Positions 7,601 to 18,042 of a stretch of 29,948 nucleotides of DNA are shown here, piece after piece (position 1 is the stretch's first letter; each line of letters begins with the position of its first letter). Origin of the DNA: Actinomycetota bacterium (lineage in GTDB: Bacteria; Actinomycetota; Acidimicrobiia; Spongiisociales; ZC4RG35); contig JAKEHF010000040.1 in assembly GCA_022615295.1 (NCBI GenBank), positions 1 to 29,948 of the forward strand. The letters run 5' to 3'. The notes beneath the pieces are model-generated. The model saw only the letters and a list, made by a program, of their open reading frames with translations. It did not search any database and was not told the DNA's origin. A program made the translations under genes and the position numbers.

Positions 7601-8364
7601 CGTGAGATCGCCACCAGGTTCCCCTCGGTGTCCCAGACCTCACCATCCTCCTCGAGAAGGCTCCCTGTCACCTGACGCGTGGTGAAACTGCACGCCACCC
7701 AGTCGTGGGGACCGGGACGGCGGATCTGGACGTTGAGGTCGATCGTGGGTGTCCAGCCGATGGGCAGACCCGAGTTGAAGATGGCCGGCGGGAAGGCGTC
7801 GACGACGAACACCAGACCGATCGGATCGAGGGGCTCGTCGTCGAGGAGCCGAAACCAACCTCTGATCCGGGCCGGTCCCGGCCCCGGGTCGCTCCCCACC
7901 ACATCGTCGGGATGTAGCCGGATGTCGGTGTCGGCGGTGAACTGGGGTGGGACCGGTGACCCCGGTTGGAGCCGGACACACTCCTCCGGGGGCGGGAGCT
8001 CCGGCGGCTCCCCGTGGTTGAGCAGGTGACGACCGTCACCGGCCTCCTCAGAGCCCATCGAGGCGTTGACCGTGGCCAGTGTGCGCTCGTCGTCACGGAT
8101 CAGGCCACGGACGGTGGAGAGTGACCGGCCCTCCTTGAGCATTTCCACCTCCACCGTCACCCGCCCCGGTCGCGCCGGGTTCACGAAACGGCCGTTGATC
8201 CCGACGAGACGTCTCCCCCCGGTCTCCTCGGTCATGGCACGGGCCGCCACGGCGAGCAGGAACCCGCCGTTGGTCACCCCGAAGATGTCCCAGCCAGGCT
8301 TGATGGTGCCTGTGTAGACCCCGGGACCGGTCCCGGTGACCGTGGTGGCCCGAGCGAACCTCAT
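7573..8364 (-). CDS. Acyl-CoA thioesterase, TesB-like double hotdog
   Basis: This 263-residue protein looks like a TesB/4HBT_3-type thioesterase with two hotdog halves. The first half carries the helix segment FGVTNGGFLLAVAARAM (about 28-44), typical of the hotdog central helix. The second half begins near the IRGWFRLLDDEP segment and contains FVVDAFPPAIFN. Such enzymes hydrolyse acyl-CoA esters; the substrate is unknown. The ATG at 8364 overlaps the purM stop (ATGA), so it is the last gene of the minus-strand purine operon, a position with no obvious metabolic logic. Its 3' end overlaps the convergent adenine deaminase gene by 28 bp, leaving no room for a conventional terminator between the two operons. 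Confidence 0.72.
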   Translation of the reverse strand: MRFARATTVTGTGPGVYTGTIKPGWDIFGVTNGGFLLAVAARAMTEETGGRRLVGINGRFVNPARPGRVTVEVEMLKEGRSLSTVRGLIRDDERTLATVNASMGSEEAGDGRHLLNHGEPPELPPPEECVRLQPGSPVPPQFTADTDIRLHPDDVVGSDPGPGPARIRGWFRLLDDEPLDPIGLVFVVDAFPPAIFNSGLPIGWTPTIDLNVQIRRPGPHDWVACSFTTRQVTGSLLEEDGEVWDTEGNLVAISRQLALVPSG

Positions 8365-9335
8365 CCGAGGCGGACCACCCCGGTCCCGTCGACCTTTCCG
8401 ATCACGCTGGGCCCGTGCCCCCCGACGTTCGTCATCACCTCGTCTGCGCTATCCGGAGCCACGATGAGACAGAACCCGATGCCCATGTTGAAGGTGGCGT
8501 ACATCTCGTCGGGCTCCACTCCCATGTCTGCGACGAGGTCGAATATCGGGGGTGGCCGCCACGTCTTTACGTCGATGAGGGCCCCGAGGCCGCTGGGGAT
8601 CGAACGACGCAGGTTGGCGACGATCCCACCCCCGGTGACGTGTGCCGCCGCCTTGACCCCGCCGCCGGCCATGGCGGTCAGCACTGCCGGGGAATAGAGC
8701 ACCGAGGACTGGAGAAGCTCGTCGATCTGCTCGTCGATGGCCTCCCCGAAGACCCGTCTCACCAGGGAGAACCCGTTGGAGCGCAGATTGGGGGAGTGGA
8801 GACCGATCACCAGGTCGCCAGCGGTGACCCGGTCCGCTCCGGGCATGGCGTCCTCCTCGACGACTCCGAGGGCGGCGCCGGCCAGGTCGATGGAGTCCGG
8901 CTCCATGACGTCGGGGTGCACCGCCGTCTCCCCACCGAGGAGAGGGCAGCCGGCTTCGGCGCACGCCTGGGCCACCGACGCCACTATCCGGGCATCCCGC
9001 TCCGCATCGAGCGCCCCCACGGCCATGTAGTCGACAAGACCCAGGGGACGGGCCCCGACCACGGCCAGGTCGTCGACGCACATCGCCACGAGGTCCCTGC
9101 CGACGCCGTCCCAAAGCCCCGAGCGGCGCGCCAGCTCCAGCTTGGTGCCCACCCCGTCGGTGGTCAGCATCAGGACCGGTCGCCGATATCCAGATGGCAG
9201 ACGGACACCGGCGGCGAACCCTCCGAAGCCGCCGATCACCTCTTCGGTCCACGTGGAGACCACCGTGTCGGTGATCCTCCTCACATGACGTTCGGCGGCC
9301 TCGACATCGACCCCGGCTGCCCGGTAGGAGGTCAT
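8361..9335 (-). CDS. purM: Phosphoribosylformylglycinamidine cyclo-ligase (AIR synthetase)
   Basis: This 324-residue PurM closes the imidazole ring, converting FGAM to AIR with ATP. Family signatures are LMLTTDGVGTKLELA (about 56-70), MCVDDLAVVGARPLGLVDYMA (at most 20 of these residues form the core), LLGGETAVHP and SNGFSLVRRVF. The length is slightly short compared with the usual 340-350 residues because of a compact N-terminus. The ATG at 9335 is separated from the purF stop by a single base, and the purM stop overlaps the thioesterase start. It is part of the run purF-purM, the common actinobacterial pairing of steps 1 and 5 of the pathway. Confidence 0.95.
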   Translation of the reverse strand: MTSYRAAGVDVEAAERHVRRITDTVVSTWTEEVIGGFGGFAAGVRLPSGYRRPVLMLTTDGVGTKLELARRSGLWDGVGRDLVAMCVDDLAVVGARPLGLVDYMAVGALDAERDARIVASVAQACAEAGCPLLGGETAVHPDVMEPDSIDLAGAALGVVEEDAMPGADRVTAGDLVIGLHSPNLRSNGFSLVRRVFGEAIDEQIDELLQSSVLYSPAVLTAMAGGGVKAAAHVTGGGIVANLRRSIPSGLGALIDVKTWRPPPIFDLVADMGVEPDEMYATFNMGIGFCLIVAPDSADEVMTNVGGHGPSVIGKVDGTGVVRLG

Positions 9336-9336
9336 G

Positions 9337-10734
9337 TCAGCGACGTTCGAGCTGGAACTTGTCGGCGGTCACCGGCACCTCGGCCGGGTACCTCCCGGAG
9401 AGACAGGCCGTGCAGAACCCGGCGTCGGCAACCCCGGTCGCTTCGAGCAGAGCCTCGAGCGACAGATAGCCGAGGCTGTCCGCACCCAGATGGTGTCGGA
9501 TCTCTTCGATGCCTAGTCGGGCGGCGATGAGGGTGTCCCGGTCGGAGGTGTCCATCCCGTAGAAGCAGGGCCACCGATAGGGAGGCGATGAGATGCGCAG
9601 ATGGACCTCGGCTGCCCCCGCTTCCCGCACCATCGAGACGAGCTTCTTGGTCGTCGACCCCCTGACTATCGAGTCGTCGACCAGAACCACCCTTCTCCCC
9701 CGGAGCGTCTCCGGTATCGGATTCAGCTTGAGTCTGATCCCCTGGTCTCTGAGGAGCTGGGTCGGCTCGATGAACGTCCGACCCACGTAGCGATTCTTGA
9801 CCAGCCCGTCCGTGTAGGGGATGCCGCTCGCAGCGGCGTATCCCTGAGCTGCCGGGATCCCCGACTCGGGGACGGGGACCACCACATCGGCGTCGACCGG
9901 GTGCTCCTCACAGAGACGGCGGCCCATCTCGTGGCGGGCGGCGTGGATGCTCCTCCCGTACATGTGGGTGTCGGGACGGGCGAAGTAGACGAACTCGAAG
10001 AGACACAGACCCGGCTTAACCTCGGGGAACGGGTGATAGCTGCGGGGGCCGCCGGCGTCGATGACGAGCATCTCACCGGCCGCAACCTCGCGGACGAATC
10101 GGGCTCCGACGAGGTCGAGGGCCGCGCTCTCCGAGGCGATGACCCACCCCCCGTCGGGGAGGGAGCCGAGACAGAGTGGTCGGAACCCGTGAGGGTCACG
10201 GAGACCGACGATCCGTCCCTGGTCCATGAGCACAAGGGAGAAGGCGCCCTGCCAGGTGGGGGCGACCCCCATCAGCGCCAGCTCCAGACCCCGGGCGTCG
10301 GAGCGTCCGTCGTCGATGGCCCGCGCCAGGCCCTCCGCCATCAGGTCGGAATCGGTGGTCGCCTCCGACACCCCGAGAGCGGCTGCAAGCTCGGCGGTAT
10401 TGGTGAGGTTGCCGTTGTGACCGAGGGCGACGCTGGTGGATCCGACCTGACGATGGGCCGGCTGGGCGTTGGCCCATGTCGTCGATCCCATGGTCGAGTA
10501 GCGGGTGTGGCCGATGCCGAGATGGCCGTCGAGACCGGCCAGGGCCGGTTCGTCGAACACCTGGGGCACCAACCCCAGGTCCTTGAACACGGTGACGGTC
10601 TCGCCGTCGGAGGTGGCGATTCCGGCCGACTCCTGACCGCGATGCTGGAGGGCGAACAACCCGAAGTAGATCAGATGTGAGACACGTTGGGTCGTCGAGT
10701 AGGCAGCGAAGACACCACAAGCCTCACCGGGCAC
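9337..10734 (-). CDS. purF: Amidophosphoribosyltransferase (first step of purine synthesis)
   Basis: This 465-residue PurF makes phosphoribosylamine from PRPP and glutamine, the committed step. MPGEACGVFAAYS places the nucleophilic Cys at residue 6, so five residues form a short propeptide to be removed. The glutaminase domain (HNGNLTN, 106-112) is followed by the PRPP loop VVLVDDSIVRGSTTKK (349-364). Cys244, Cys390, Cys441 and Cys444 match the four ligands of the [4Fe-4S] cluster in Bacillus-type PurF, so this is the oxygen-sensitive iron-sulfur type. The start is GTG at 10734, 9 nt after the mobA stop. No other in-frame start precedes the conserved GEACG motif. Confidence 0.95.
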   Translation of the reverse strand: MPGEACGVFAAYSTTQRVSHLIYFGLFALQHRGQESAGIATSDGETVTVFKDLGLVPQVFDEPALAGLDGHLGIGHTRYSTMGSTTWANAQPAHRQVGSTSVALGHNGNLTNTAELAAALGVSEATTDSDLMAEGLARAIDDGRSDARGLELALMGVAPTWQGAFSLVLMDQGRIVGLRDPHGFRPLCLGSLPDGGWVIASESAALDLVGARFVREVAAGEMLVIDAGGPRSYHPFPEVKPGLCLFEFVYFARPDTHMYGRSIHAARHEMGRRLCEEHPVDADVVVPVPESGIPAAQGYAAASGIPYTDGLVKNRYVGRTFIEPTQLLRDQGIRLKLNPIPETLRGRRVVLVDDSIVRGSTTKKLVSMVREAGAAEVHLRISSPPYRWPCFYGMDTSDRDTLIAARLGIEEIRHHLGADSLGYLSLEALLEATGVADAGFCTACLSGRYPAEVPVTADKFQLERR

Positions 10735-10743
10735 CGACCCATC

Positions 10744-11307
10744 CTAGGGCCGGAACCGGCTCAGCCCGTCCTCGAGACGATCGAGTGTGTCCACTGAGAA
10801 CCAGGATCGGCCGTCCTCTCCCCATCGGCCCCACTCCTCGGGGGTGACGGGGTGAAAGGAGACGCGGTCGAGGAGACTCTGTATCGACCCCCCCGCCGCC
10901 GCCTCCTCGACGGCCTGGGTGGCGATGACCGCCGGGTAGACGGCACACGTGACCTGACGCACCCCGTCACGATCGACCGGCACCACCGGGACCTCAGTGG
11001 CGAGAGCGGCAAGACCGGCGAGTGTCGCCGCAAGCACGAAGGGCTGGTCGACGGCGACCACCAGGACCTGGTCGTCTTCGGTTCGGGTCAGAGCAGTTGC
11101 GATCCCGGCGAGGGGCCCTTCGGCATGGACCGCGTCGGACCAGGATTCCCACCCCTCCCGATCCGGTCCGAGGACAACGACCCGTCCGGTCACCTCCGCG
11201 AGGGCCGCCCCGACCCAATCCAGCATGGTGCGACCGGCCACGATCACCTCCGTCTTGTCCCGACCCATGCGGGTGCTCCGCCCTCCGGTCAGGACCGCCC
11301 CGAGCAT
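10744..11307 (-). CDS. mobA: MobA-like molybdenum cofactor nucleotidyltransferase
   Basis: This 187-residue nucleotidyltransferase attaches a nucleotide (GMP in MobA) to molybdopterin. The nucleotide-binding loop is GGRSTRMGRDK (8-18), and the DQP motif with Asp87 takes the place of the canonical Asp-x-Pro metal site. The GRDK form resembles MobA more than the cytidylyltransferase MocA, which usually has PK after the Met-Gly. Xanthine dehydrogenases usually use molybdopterin or its cytosine dinucleotide, so MocA-like specificity is worth keeping open. Its ATG shares one base with the pfkA stop (TGATG), and purF follows 9 nt downstream. Placement between pfkA and purF is unusual, but it lies near the molybdenum-dependent xanthine dehydrogenase operon. 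Confidence 0.75.
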   Translation of the reverse strand: MLGAVLTGGRSTRMGRDKTEVIVAGRTMLDWVGAALAEVTGRVVVLGPDREGWESWSDAVHAEGPLAGIATALTRTEDDQVLVVAVDQPFVLAATLAGLAALATEVPVVPVDRDGVRQVTCAVYPAVIATQAVEEAAAGGSIQSLLDRVSFHPVTPEEWGRWGEDGRSWFSVDTLDRLEDGLSRFRP

Positions 11308-12431
11308 CAGTCGCCCAGGGCGATACCGAGATGACGTGCCGTGCTCAGCCAGGCGTGGTCGAGGGGCACGGTCTTGACCACGCCTGCGATCTCCTTGAGT
11401 GGAACCGGCTCCGTGGTGTCTCCCCGGGAGGCCACCATCACGCCGTGGACCCCGTCGGCGATGTAATCGGCGCAGGCCGACCCCAGCCGTGTCGCCAGGA
11501 GACGGTCCGCCGGTGACGGGGTGCCACCCCGTTGCACATGACCCAGGATCGTCACCCGCGACTCGAGCCCCGTCATCTCGCTCAGCTCCGAGGCCAGTGT
11601 CGCCGTGCCGTCTACCCGGCGTTCCAGATCTTTGATCTGACGTTTCAGTTCGGCTCGCTCCTCGCCGGTGGCGGCGTCCTTCCTCTCCACCAGCTCGGCA
11701 TGTCGGACGGCGTCCTGACGGGATATGGCGCCTTCGGCCACGGCCACGATCGAGAAGCTGGAGCCTGCGGCGCGACGCGCCGCTATCGAAGAGGCCACCG
11801 CCTCGACGTCGTAGGGGATCTCGGGGATGAGGATGACGTCGGCCCCGGCGGCGATGCCGGCGCCGAGGGCCAGCCAGCCCGCGGTGTGACCCATCAGCTC
11901 GACCACCATGATCCGATGATGGCTGTGCGCCGTCGAGTGGAGACGGTCGACGGCCTCGGTGGCGATGGTCATCGCCGTGTCGAAGCCGAAGGTTATGTCG
12001 GTGCCGGCGACGTCGTTGTCGATCGTCTTCGGGATGGTCAACACCCGGACCCCGATCTCCGCCAGCTTGAGGGCGTTGCGCATGGTGCCGTCGCCGCCAA
12101 GACAGACCAGGGCCTCGAGCTCGTGTTTCTCGACGACTTCACGCATCACCGGGGTCATGTCGAGGGTCCGCCCTTCCCCCAGGTCCATCTTGTCGACCTT
12201 CACCCTGCTGGTTCCGAGGATGGTCCCGCCCCTGGTGAGGATGCCGGAGAGATCATCCGAGCTGAGCCTCGTGAAGCGGTTCTGCATGAGCCCGAGGAAG
12301 CCGTCGTGGAATCCGATGACATGCATCCCGTAGGCGCGTTGCGCAGACTTGCCGACCGCCCGTATGGCGGCATTGAGACCCGGGCTGTCCCCGCCAGCGG
12401 TGAGGATCCCGACGGTTCGGGGTGCGGTCAC
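11307..12431 (-). CDS. pfkA: 6-phosphofructokinase, group III
   Basis: This 374-residue phosphofructokinase is of the actinobacterial/mixed group III type and makes fructose 1,6-bisphosphate. The donor-binding motif is LGGDGT with Gly115 (equivalent to E. coli Gly104), which favours ATP. PKTIDND at 134-140 has Lys135 where E. coli has Gly124; this Gly/Lys pair is known from ATP-dependent actinobacterial enzymes. A charged insertion around 245-275 (rich in Glu, Arg and Lys) precedes the RVTILGHVQRGG motif. The start is GTG at 12431, chosen because a TACCAT -10 box lies 7 nt upstream. A promoter here would make pfkA-mobA-purF-purM-thioesterase a transcription unit separable from purCSQL. A glycolytic enzyme inside a purine cluster is uncommon. 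Confidence 0.9.
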   Translation of the reverse strand: MTAPRTVGILTAGGDSPGLNAAIRAVGKSAQRAYGMHVIGFHDGFLGLMQNRFTRLSSDDLSGILTRGGTILGTSRVKVDKMDLGEGRTLDMTPVMREVVEKHELEALVCLGGDGTMRNALKLAEIGVRVLTIPKTIDNDVAGTDITFGFDTAMTIATEAVDRLHSTAHSHHRIMVVELMGHTAGWLALGAGIAAGADVILIPEIPYDVEAVASSIAARRAAGSSFSIVAVAEGAISRQDAVRHAELVERKDAATGEERAELKRQIKDLERRVDGTATLASELSEMTGLESRVTILGHVQRGGTPSPADRLLATRLGSACADYIADGVHGVMVASRGDTTEPVPLKEIAGVVKTVPLDHAWLSTARHLGIALGD

Positions 12432-12438
12432 CGTACCG

Positions 12439-12444
12439 ATGGTA
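12439..12444 (-). promoter_or_regulatory. Internal -10 element before pfkA
   Basis: On the minus strand TACCAT ends 7 nt before the pfkA GTG start, in the 44-bp gap after purL. It fits the TANNNT pattern seen before other starts in the window and suggests a leaderless pfkA transcript independent of purCSQL. Confidence 0.45.
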
Positions 12445-12475
12445 TCGACATCGCGGTCGTGATCCGTACCGCTGG

Positions 12476-14616
<2,141 letters not shown>

Positions 14617-14620
<4 letters not shown>

Positions 14621-15261
14621 ACCGGGACCGGTGCCCCGAGGAATCCCGAGAGCAGCACCAGCCCGTCATCGGATCCGAGGAGTGGGTCGCTGGCGCGCTC
14701 GGGGTGGGGCATCACCCCGACAACGTTGCCCTCCGCACTGGCCACTGCCGCGGCGCCGGCCTGGGAGCCGTTGGGGTCGTCGACATAACGGAGGACGATG
14801 CGGCCCTGGCCCGTGGGGTCGACCCAGTTCCCCTCGTAGGAGTTGAGCGGGATCCTGAGAACTGACCCCAACCTGGTGCCGGCGGTGAGAAAGGTGCCGG
14901 TGTCGGCCACCTCGACCTCGACGAACCGGCATATGAATGCCAGGTCGCGGTTGGCGATGAAGGCCCCGGGGAGAAGCCCGGCCTCGCAGAGGATCTGGAA
15001 CCCGTTGCAGATCCCGAGGACGGGAGCCCCCACTGCCGCCAGCCTGGCCACCTCGGCCATCACCGGGGAGAACCTGGCAATCGCCCCCGTGCGCAGGGCG
15101 TCACCGTGGGCGAACCCGCCGGGGAGGACCACTCCGTCGAACCCGGTCAGATCGGTCTCTCGATGCCAGACGAGATGCGTCTCCGCCCCTAGGTCGTGGA
15201 GAACGTCGGCCACGTCGCGCTCGCAGTTGCTCCCAGGGAATACGACTACGGCGACCCTCAT
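14617..15261 (-). CDS. purQ: FGAM synthase, glutaminase subunit
   Basis: This 214-residue class I glutamine amidotransferase supplies ammonia to PurL. The nucleophile is Cys85 in LGICNGFQ, and the partner His186 and Glu188 lie in MPHPERA. VVFPGSNCERD (7-17) is the family N-terminal signature. The start at 15261 is chosen because this signature directly follows MRVAV and because the ATG overlaps the purS stop (ATGA). A longer open frame extends upstream to 16059, but it is out-of-frame shadow of purS and purC. The gene order purS-purQ-purL matches the three-component complex. Confidence 0.95.
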
Positions 15262-15497
15262 CCCAGCACCACCAGGTAGTCCTCGAGGACCGGGTTGGCG
15301 AGGAGCCGGCTGCACATGACGTCGACCCGGTCCCGTACCCGATCCTGGTCGTCGTCGTCGACGTCGAGATGGATCACACGGTCCATCCTGACTTCGGCCA
15401 CCTCGGTGAACCCGAGCTCGTGAAGGGCGCGGCGCACCGTGGTCCCCTCGGGGTCGGCGATCTCGGGCCGGCGGTTGATGACTACGGTGACCTTCAT
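15258..15497 (-). CDS. purS: FGAM synthase, PurS subunit
   Basis: This 79-residue PurS protein bridges PurL and PurQ in the formylglycinamidine synthase complex. It shows the small ferredoxin-like alpha/beta pattern of the family: VTVVINRRPEIADPEG, then GTTVRRALHELGF, then the LANPVLEDY tail seen in PurS proteins. Its ATG overlaps the purC stop and its stop overlaps the purQ start, so purC-purS-purQ-purL form a chain of 4-nt overlaps. Confidence 0.93.
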   Translation of the reverse strand: MKVTVVINRRPEIADPEGTTVRRALHELGFTEVAEVRMDRVIHLDVDDDDQDRVRDRVDVMCSRLLANPVLEDYLVVLG

Positions 15498-16363
15498 AGA
15501 TAGTCCTCGAAACCGGTGCCGGTGATCCGCTCATAGGCCTCGACGTAGCGGGCCCGGGTCCCCTCGACCACCTCCTCGGGAAGATCGGGTGGTGGCGGGT
15601 TGTGGTCCCAGGGCTGGGTGTCGAGCCATTCCCTGACGTACTGCTTGTCGTAGGAGGGCACCTCGTGACCCGGCGTCCACAGGTCGGCCGGCCAGTACCG
15701 CGACGAGTCCGGCGTGAGCACCTCGTCGATGAGGAGGAGCTCACCGTCGGCGAACCCGAACTCGAACTTGGTGTCGGCGAGGATGACACCGCGTTCGGCT
15801 GCGTAGTCGGAGGCGCGCCGATATATGTCCACCGATCGAGACCGCAGCTCCTCGTAGAGGGCGTCCCCGAGTAGCCGTCGGGTGTCTGTCTCGGTGAGGT
15901 TCTCGTCATGGCCGGTGGCGGCCTTGGTGGCCGGAGTGAAGATCGGGTCGGCCAGCTTCTCAGCGAGTCTGAGCCCGGGGGGGAGATGCTCGGTCGCCGG
16001 CCCGCCGCCTGCCTGGTACTCCCTCCACGAGGAGCCGTAGAGATAACCCCGGACGACACACTCGACGGGTATTACCTCGGCCCTGCGCACGATCATGGCC
16101 CGGCCTCGCAGCCACTCGAGCTCCTCCGTGTCGAGCCCGGGCACCGTGGCGAGGTCGTGACCGATGAGATGACAGGGGACGTCGAGGAGATCGAAGAAGT
16201 GAAGACTCAGCCCGGTGAGTACCTTCCCCTTGTCGGGTATCTCCTGGTTGAGGATCACGTCGTAGGCCGAGATCCGGTCGGTGGCCACGAAGAGGAGCCG
16301 GTCCTCGTCGATCTCGTAGATCTCCCTCACTTTGCCCGATGCAAGATGTGGCAGGGCCGGCAC
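15494..16363 (-). CDS. purC: SAICAR synthetase
   Basis: This 289-residue PurC joins CAIR and aspartate to give SAICAR. Signatures include GKVREIYEI near the N-terminus, ATDRISAYDV, VRGYLYGSSWREY, and LADTKFEFGF, the second PurC pattern. The open frame runs up to 16612, but the extra 83 residues are low-complexity and unlike the family. GTG at 16363 puts the conserved HLASGKVRE a few residues after the start and lies 8 nt after a TACCCT -10 box, so it is the preferred start. It is the first gene of the purCSQL group. Its promoter region contains the second copy of the 51-bp repeat. Confidence 0.93.
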   Translation of the reverse strand: MPALPHLASGKVREIYEIDEDRLLFVATDRISAYDVILNQEIPDKGKVLTGLSLHFFDLLDVPCHLIGHDLATVPGLDTEELEWLRGRAMIVRRAEVIPVECVVRGYLYGSSWREYQAGGGPATEHLPPGLRLAEKLADPIFTPATKAATGHDENLTETDTRRLLGDALYEELRSRSVDIYRRASDYAAERGVILADTKFEFGFADGELLLIDEVLTPDSSRYWPADLWTPGHEVPSYDKQYVREWLDTQPWDHNPPPPDLPEEVVEGTRARYVEAYERITGTGFEDYL

Positions 16364-16371
16364 GCCGCCCG

Positions 16372-16377
16372 AGGGTA
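16372..16377 (-). promoter_or_regulatory. -10 element of the purCSQL operon (leaderless start)
   Basis: On the minus strand TACCCT ends 8 nt before the purC GTG (16363). The expected -35 position falls near 16395-16400, so the AACCTGAGGTT palindrome of the nearby repeat lies in the spacer between -35 and -10. A protein bound there would be well placed to control the operon. Confidence 0.45.
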
Positions 16378-16385
16378 GCCGTGCA

Positions 16386-16436
16386 AACCTCAGGTTGTGG
16401 CGCGCCCTCTGGGGTACACAACTCTGTAGAGAATGC
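16386..16436 (+). repeat. 51-bp imperfect dispersed repeat, copy 2 (purC promoter region)
   Basis: This is the partner of 320-370, in the same orientation, with 38 of 51 identities. In this copy the left block is a complete odd palindrome, AACCTCAGGTT (five-base arms around a central base), and a TACA-N6-TGTA inverted pair occurs in the right block. The element sits about 10 to 60 nt upstream of the purC -10 box, where an operator would be expected. The other copy is between convergent gene ends, so a purely regulatory role does not explain both. Confidence 0.6.
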
Positions 16437-16510
16437 GTGGGCCCTCTCCCCTGCCGCCCTACGGCGTGGGTCCCCGCCCCAACTGGTGACCCCCGGTCAT
16501 CGGCGGCACC

Positions 16511-16516
16511 TAGCCT
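16511..16516 (+). promoter_or_regulatory. -10 element of the PaaI-like thioesterase gene
   Basis: TAGCCT ends 7 nt before the GTG at 16524, giving a leaderless start. The 160-bp gap back to purC is the largest in the window and carries both divergent promoters plus the 51-bp repeat. Confidence 0.45.
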
Positions 16517-16523
16517 GACTCGA

Positions 16524-16928
16524 GTGTCAGGCTTCGATCGAGTCCGCGTCGAGGAGATGCTCGCCGCCGATCCATACGCCGCCAACCTCGGCGTTGTCGT
16601 GGACACGGTCACCGAGGATCAGATCGTGGTCTCGATGGAGGTCACCGACCGTCATCTGAACTTCCTCGGCGTGAGTCATGGCGGAGCGGTGTTCTCGCTC
16701 GCCGACTGCGCCTTCTCGCTTGCATCCAACTCCGCCGGCCGGGCGCTTGCCATCGACACCCACCTCGTCCTGACCGCGGCGAGCCGCCACGGTGACCGTC
16801 TCCAGGCCACGGTGCGTGAGTTGTCCCGGGGCGGCACCCTGGGGACCTATCGCGCGGAGGTGACCCGCCAGGACGGTCGTCTTGTGGGTCTCTTCACCGG
16901 CACCGTCCACATCTCCGGGGACAGCTGA
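16524..16928 (+). CDS. PaaI-family hotdog thioesterase
   Basis: This 134-residue hotdog thioesterase is of the PaaI group, which hydrolyses acyl-CoA esters such as those formed in phenylacetate breakdown. The family core N-F-L-G-V-S-H-G-G-A-V-F-S-L-A-D lies at about residues 46-61, followed by CAFSLASNS. Its Asn, His-Gly-Gly and Asp are the catalytic and binding residues of PaaI. The GTG at 16524 is chosen over upstream in-frame ATGs because a TAGCCT -10 box lies 7 nt before it and the alignment begins there. It stands alone between purC and the LCP gene. No phenylacetate genes are present, so the substrate is unknown. Confidence 0.82.
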   Translation: MSGFDRVRVEEMLAADPYAANLGVVVDTVTEDQIVVSMEVTDRHLNFLGVSHGGAVFSLADCAFSLASNSAGRALAIDTHLVLTAASRHGDRLQATVRELSRGGTLGTYRAEVTRQDGRLVGLFTGTVHISGDS

Positions 16929-16939
16929 TCACCAGCATT

Positions 16940-16945
16940 TAGCAT
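16940..16945 (+). promoter_or_regulatory. -10 element of the LCP gene
   Basis: TAGCAT begins 12 nt after the thioesterase stop codon. It is 11 nt before the GTG at 16957 and only 2 nt before an alternative GTG at 16948, which favours 16957 as the true start. Confidence 0.35.
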
Positions 16946-16956
16946 CGGTGCGGGCT

Positions 16957-18030
16957 GTGTCTCTCATCAGGTACACCGTGTTCCACCCGTTCCGTGTGTT
17001 TGCCATCGTTCTCATCGGCGCGCTAACGGGCCTGGGGGCGTTCTACACGTACAAGATCCAGTCCACCTTCGAGATGGTCGCGATCGAGCTCTTCGATCCG
17101 GCTGAGGCCCGTGACGCCATAGGGACGATTCCCGACTTCTCGGACCTAGTCGACGAGCCGGGGGTGGTCGATCCCGAGCCACCAACGGAGTCGGGGGTCC
17201 GTGACCCTCGGGAAGTCTTCCCGACCGCGTTCGGGGAGCCCATCGAAGACGCGGTCTTTGACAGCTACCTACTCCTGGGGACGGACGCCTCGGGGTTCTT
17301 GGCCGACGCCATCATCCTCGCTCTGCAACCCGCGACGGGAGGGTCTCCGATCATGGTCAGCCTTCCCCGCGACCTCTATGTCTGGAACTTGTGCAAGAAC
17401 CGTTTCAGCAGGCTCAACGAGGGTCTTGGCGGTTGTCCGGACAAGGCTTCGGGGGCCGAGCTGATGGCCATCATGGTCGAGGACTACACCGGGATCCCGG
17501 TCGACCACCTGGCGAGGGTCAACTTCGGCGGTTTCGCCAGGATCGTCGACACCATGGGCGGGATTCGGGTCTGTGTCGACCGTCCCACTCGCGATCTCCT
17601 ATCTCATCTCGAGCCCTTGGAGCCGGGCTGTCACACCGTCGACGGAGAGGTTGCCCTGGCCTGGGTCCGCTCGCGGCACCCCGAGGAGCTCTTCGACGAC
17701 GAGTGGCGCTCTGTCGGCGGCTCGGACTTCGGGCGACAGACGCGACAGCAGGACGTCCTGTTCCAGTTGGCGGCCAAGGCGGCGAGGTTCTCGAGCCCCA
17801 ACGCCCTGGTGGACCGTCTCTCCGCGGTGGCCTCGTCGGTCCGTCTCGACTCGGAGTGGACCTTTGGCCAGGCGATCTCCGTCGGTTGGCGCTACCGGGG
17901 GATAACCAAGGACGAGGTTCGCCGCTTCACCATCGAGGTCGACGACTATCGGAGCCCTGAGGGCGCCGCGGTGTTGGTACCCGAGCGCACCTTCACCGAC
18001 CAGCTCGCCGAGGTGTACGAGCTCGAGTAG
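16957..18030 (+). CDS. LCP (LytR-CpsA-Psr) family cell-wall glycopolymer ligase
   Basis: This 357-residue membrane-anchored LCP protein belongs to a family that transfers lipid-linked glycopolymers such as teichoic acids or arabinogalactan to peptidoglycan on the outer face of the membrane. A short basic N-terminus and one transmembrane helix (about 9-31) precede the LCP domain. Recognisable motifs are SYLLLGTDAS, MVSLPRDLYV with the conserved Arg, INFGGF-like VNFGGFARIVDTMGG, and TVDGEVALAWVRSRH. Cysteine pairs (NLC...GGC and VCVD...PGC) could form extracytoplasmic disulfides. The GTG at 16957 is preferred because the upstream ATG at 16882 lies within the preceding gene. The 3' end faces purB with a 12-bp gap. 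Its presence supports a Gram-positive-type wall. Confidence 0.85.
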   Translation: MSLIRYTVFHPFRVFAIVLIGALTGLGAFYTYKIQSTFEMVAIELFDPAEARDAIGTIPDFSDLVDEPGVVDPEPPTESGVRDPREVFPTAFGEPIEDAVFDSYLLLGTDASGFLADAIILALQPATGGSPIMVSLPRDLYVWNLCKNRFSRLNEGLGGCPDKASGAELMAIMVEDYTGIPVDHLARVNFGGFARIVDTMGGIRVCVDRPTRDLLSHLEPLEPGCHTVDGEVALAWVRSRHPEELFDDEWRSVGGSDFGRQTRQQDVLFQLAAKAARFSSPNALVDRLSAVASSVRLDSEWTFGQAISVGWRYRGITKDEVRRFTIEVDDYRSPEGAAVLVPERTFTDQLAEVYELE

Positions 18031-18042
18031 TCGCGGGCACTG

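Noticed and set aside
16364..16612. Extended N-terminus of purC up to 16612
   Set aside because: The 83 extra residues are low-complexity, unlike any PurC, and cover the divergent promoter and PaaI start region; GTG 16363 fits both alignment and promoter.
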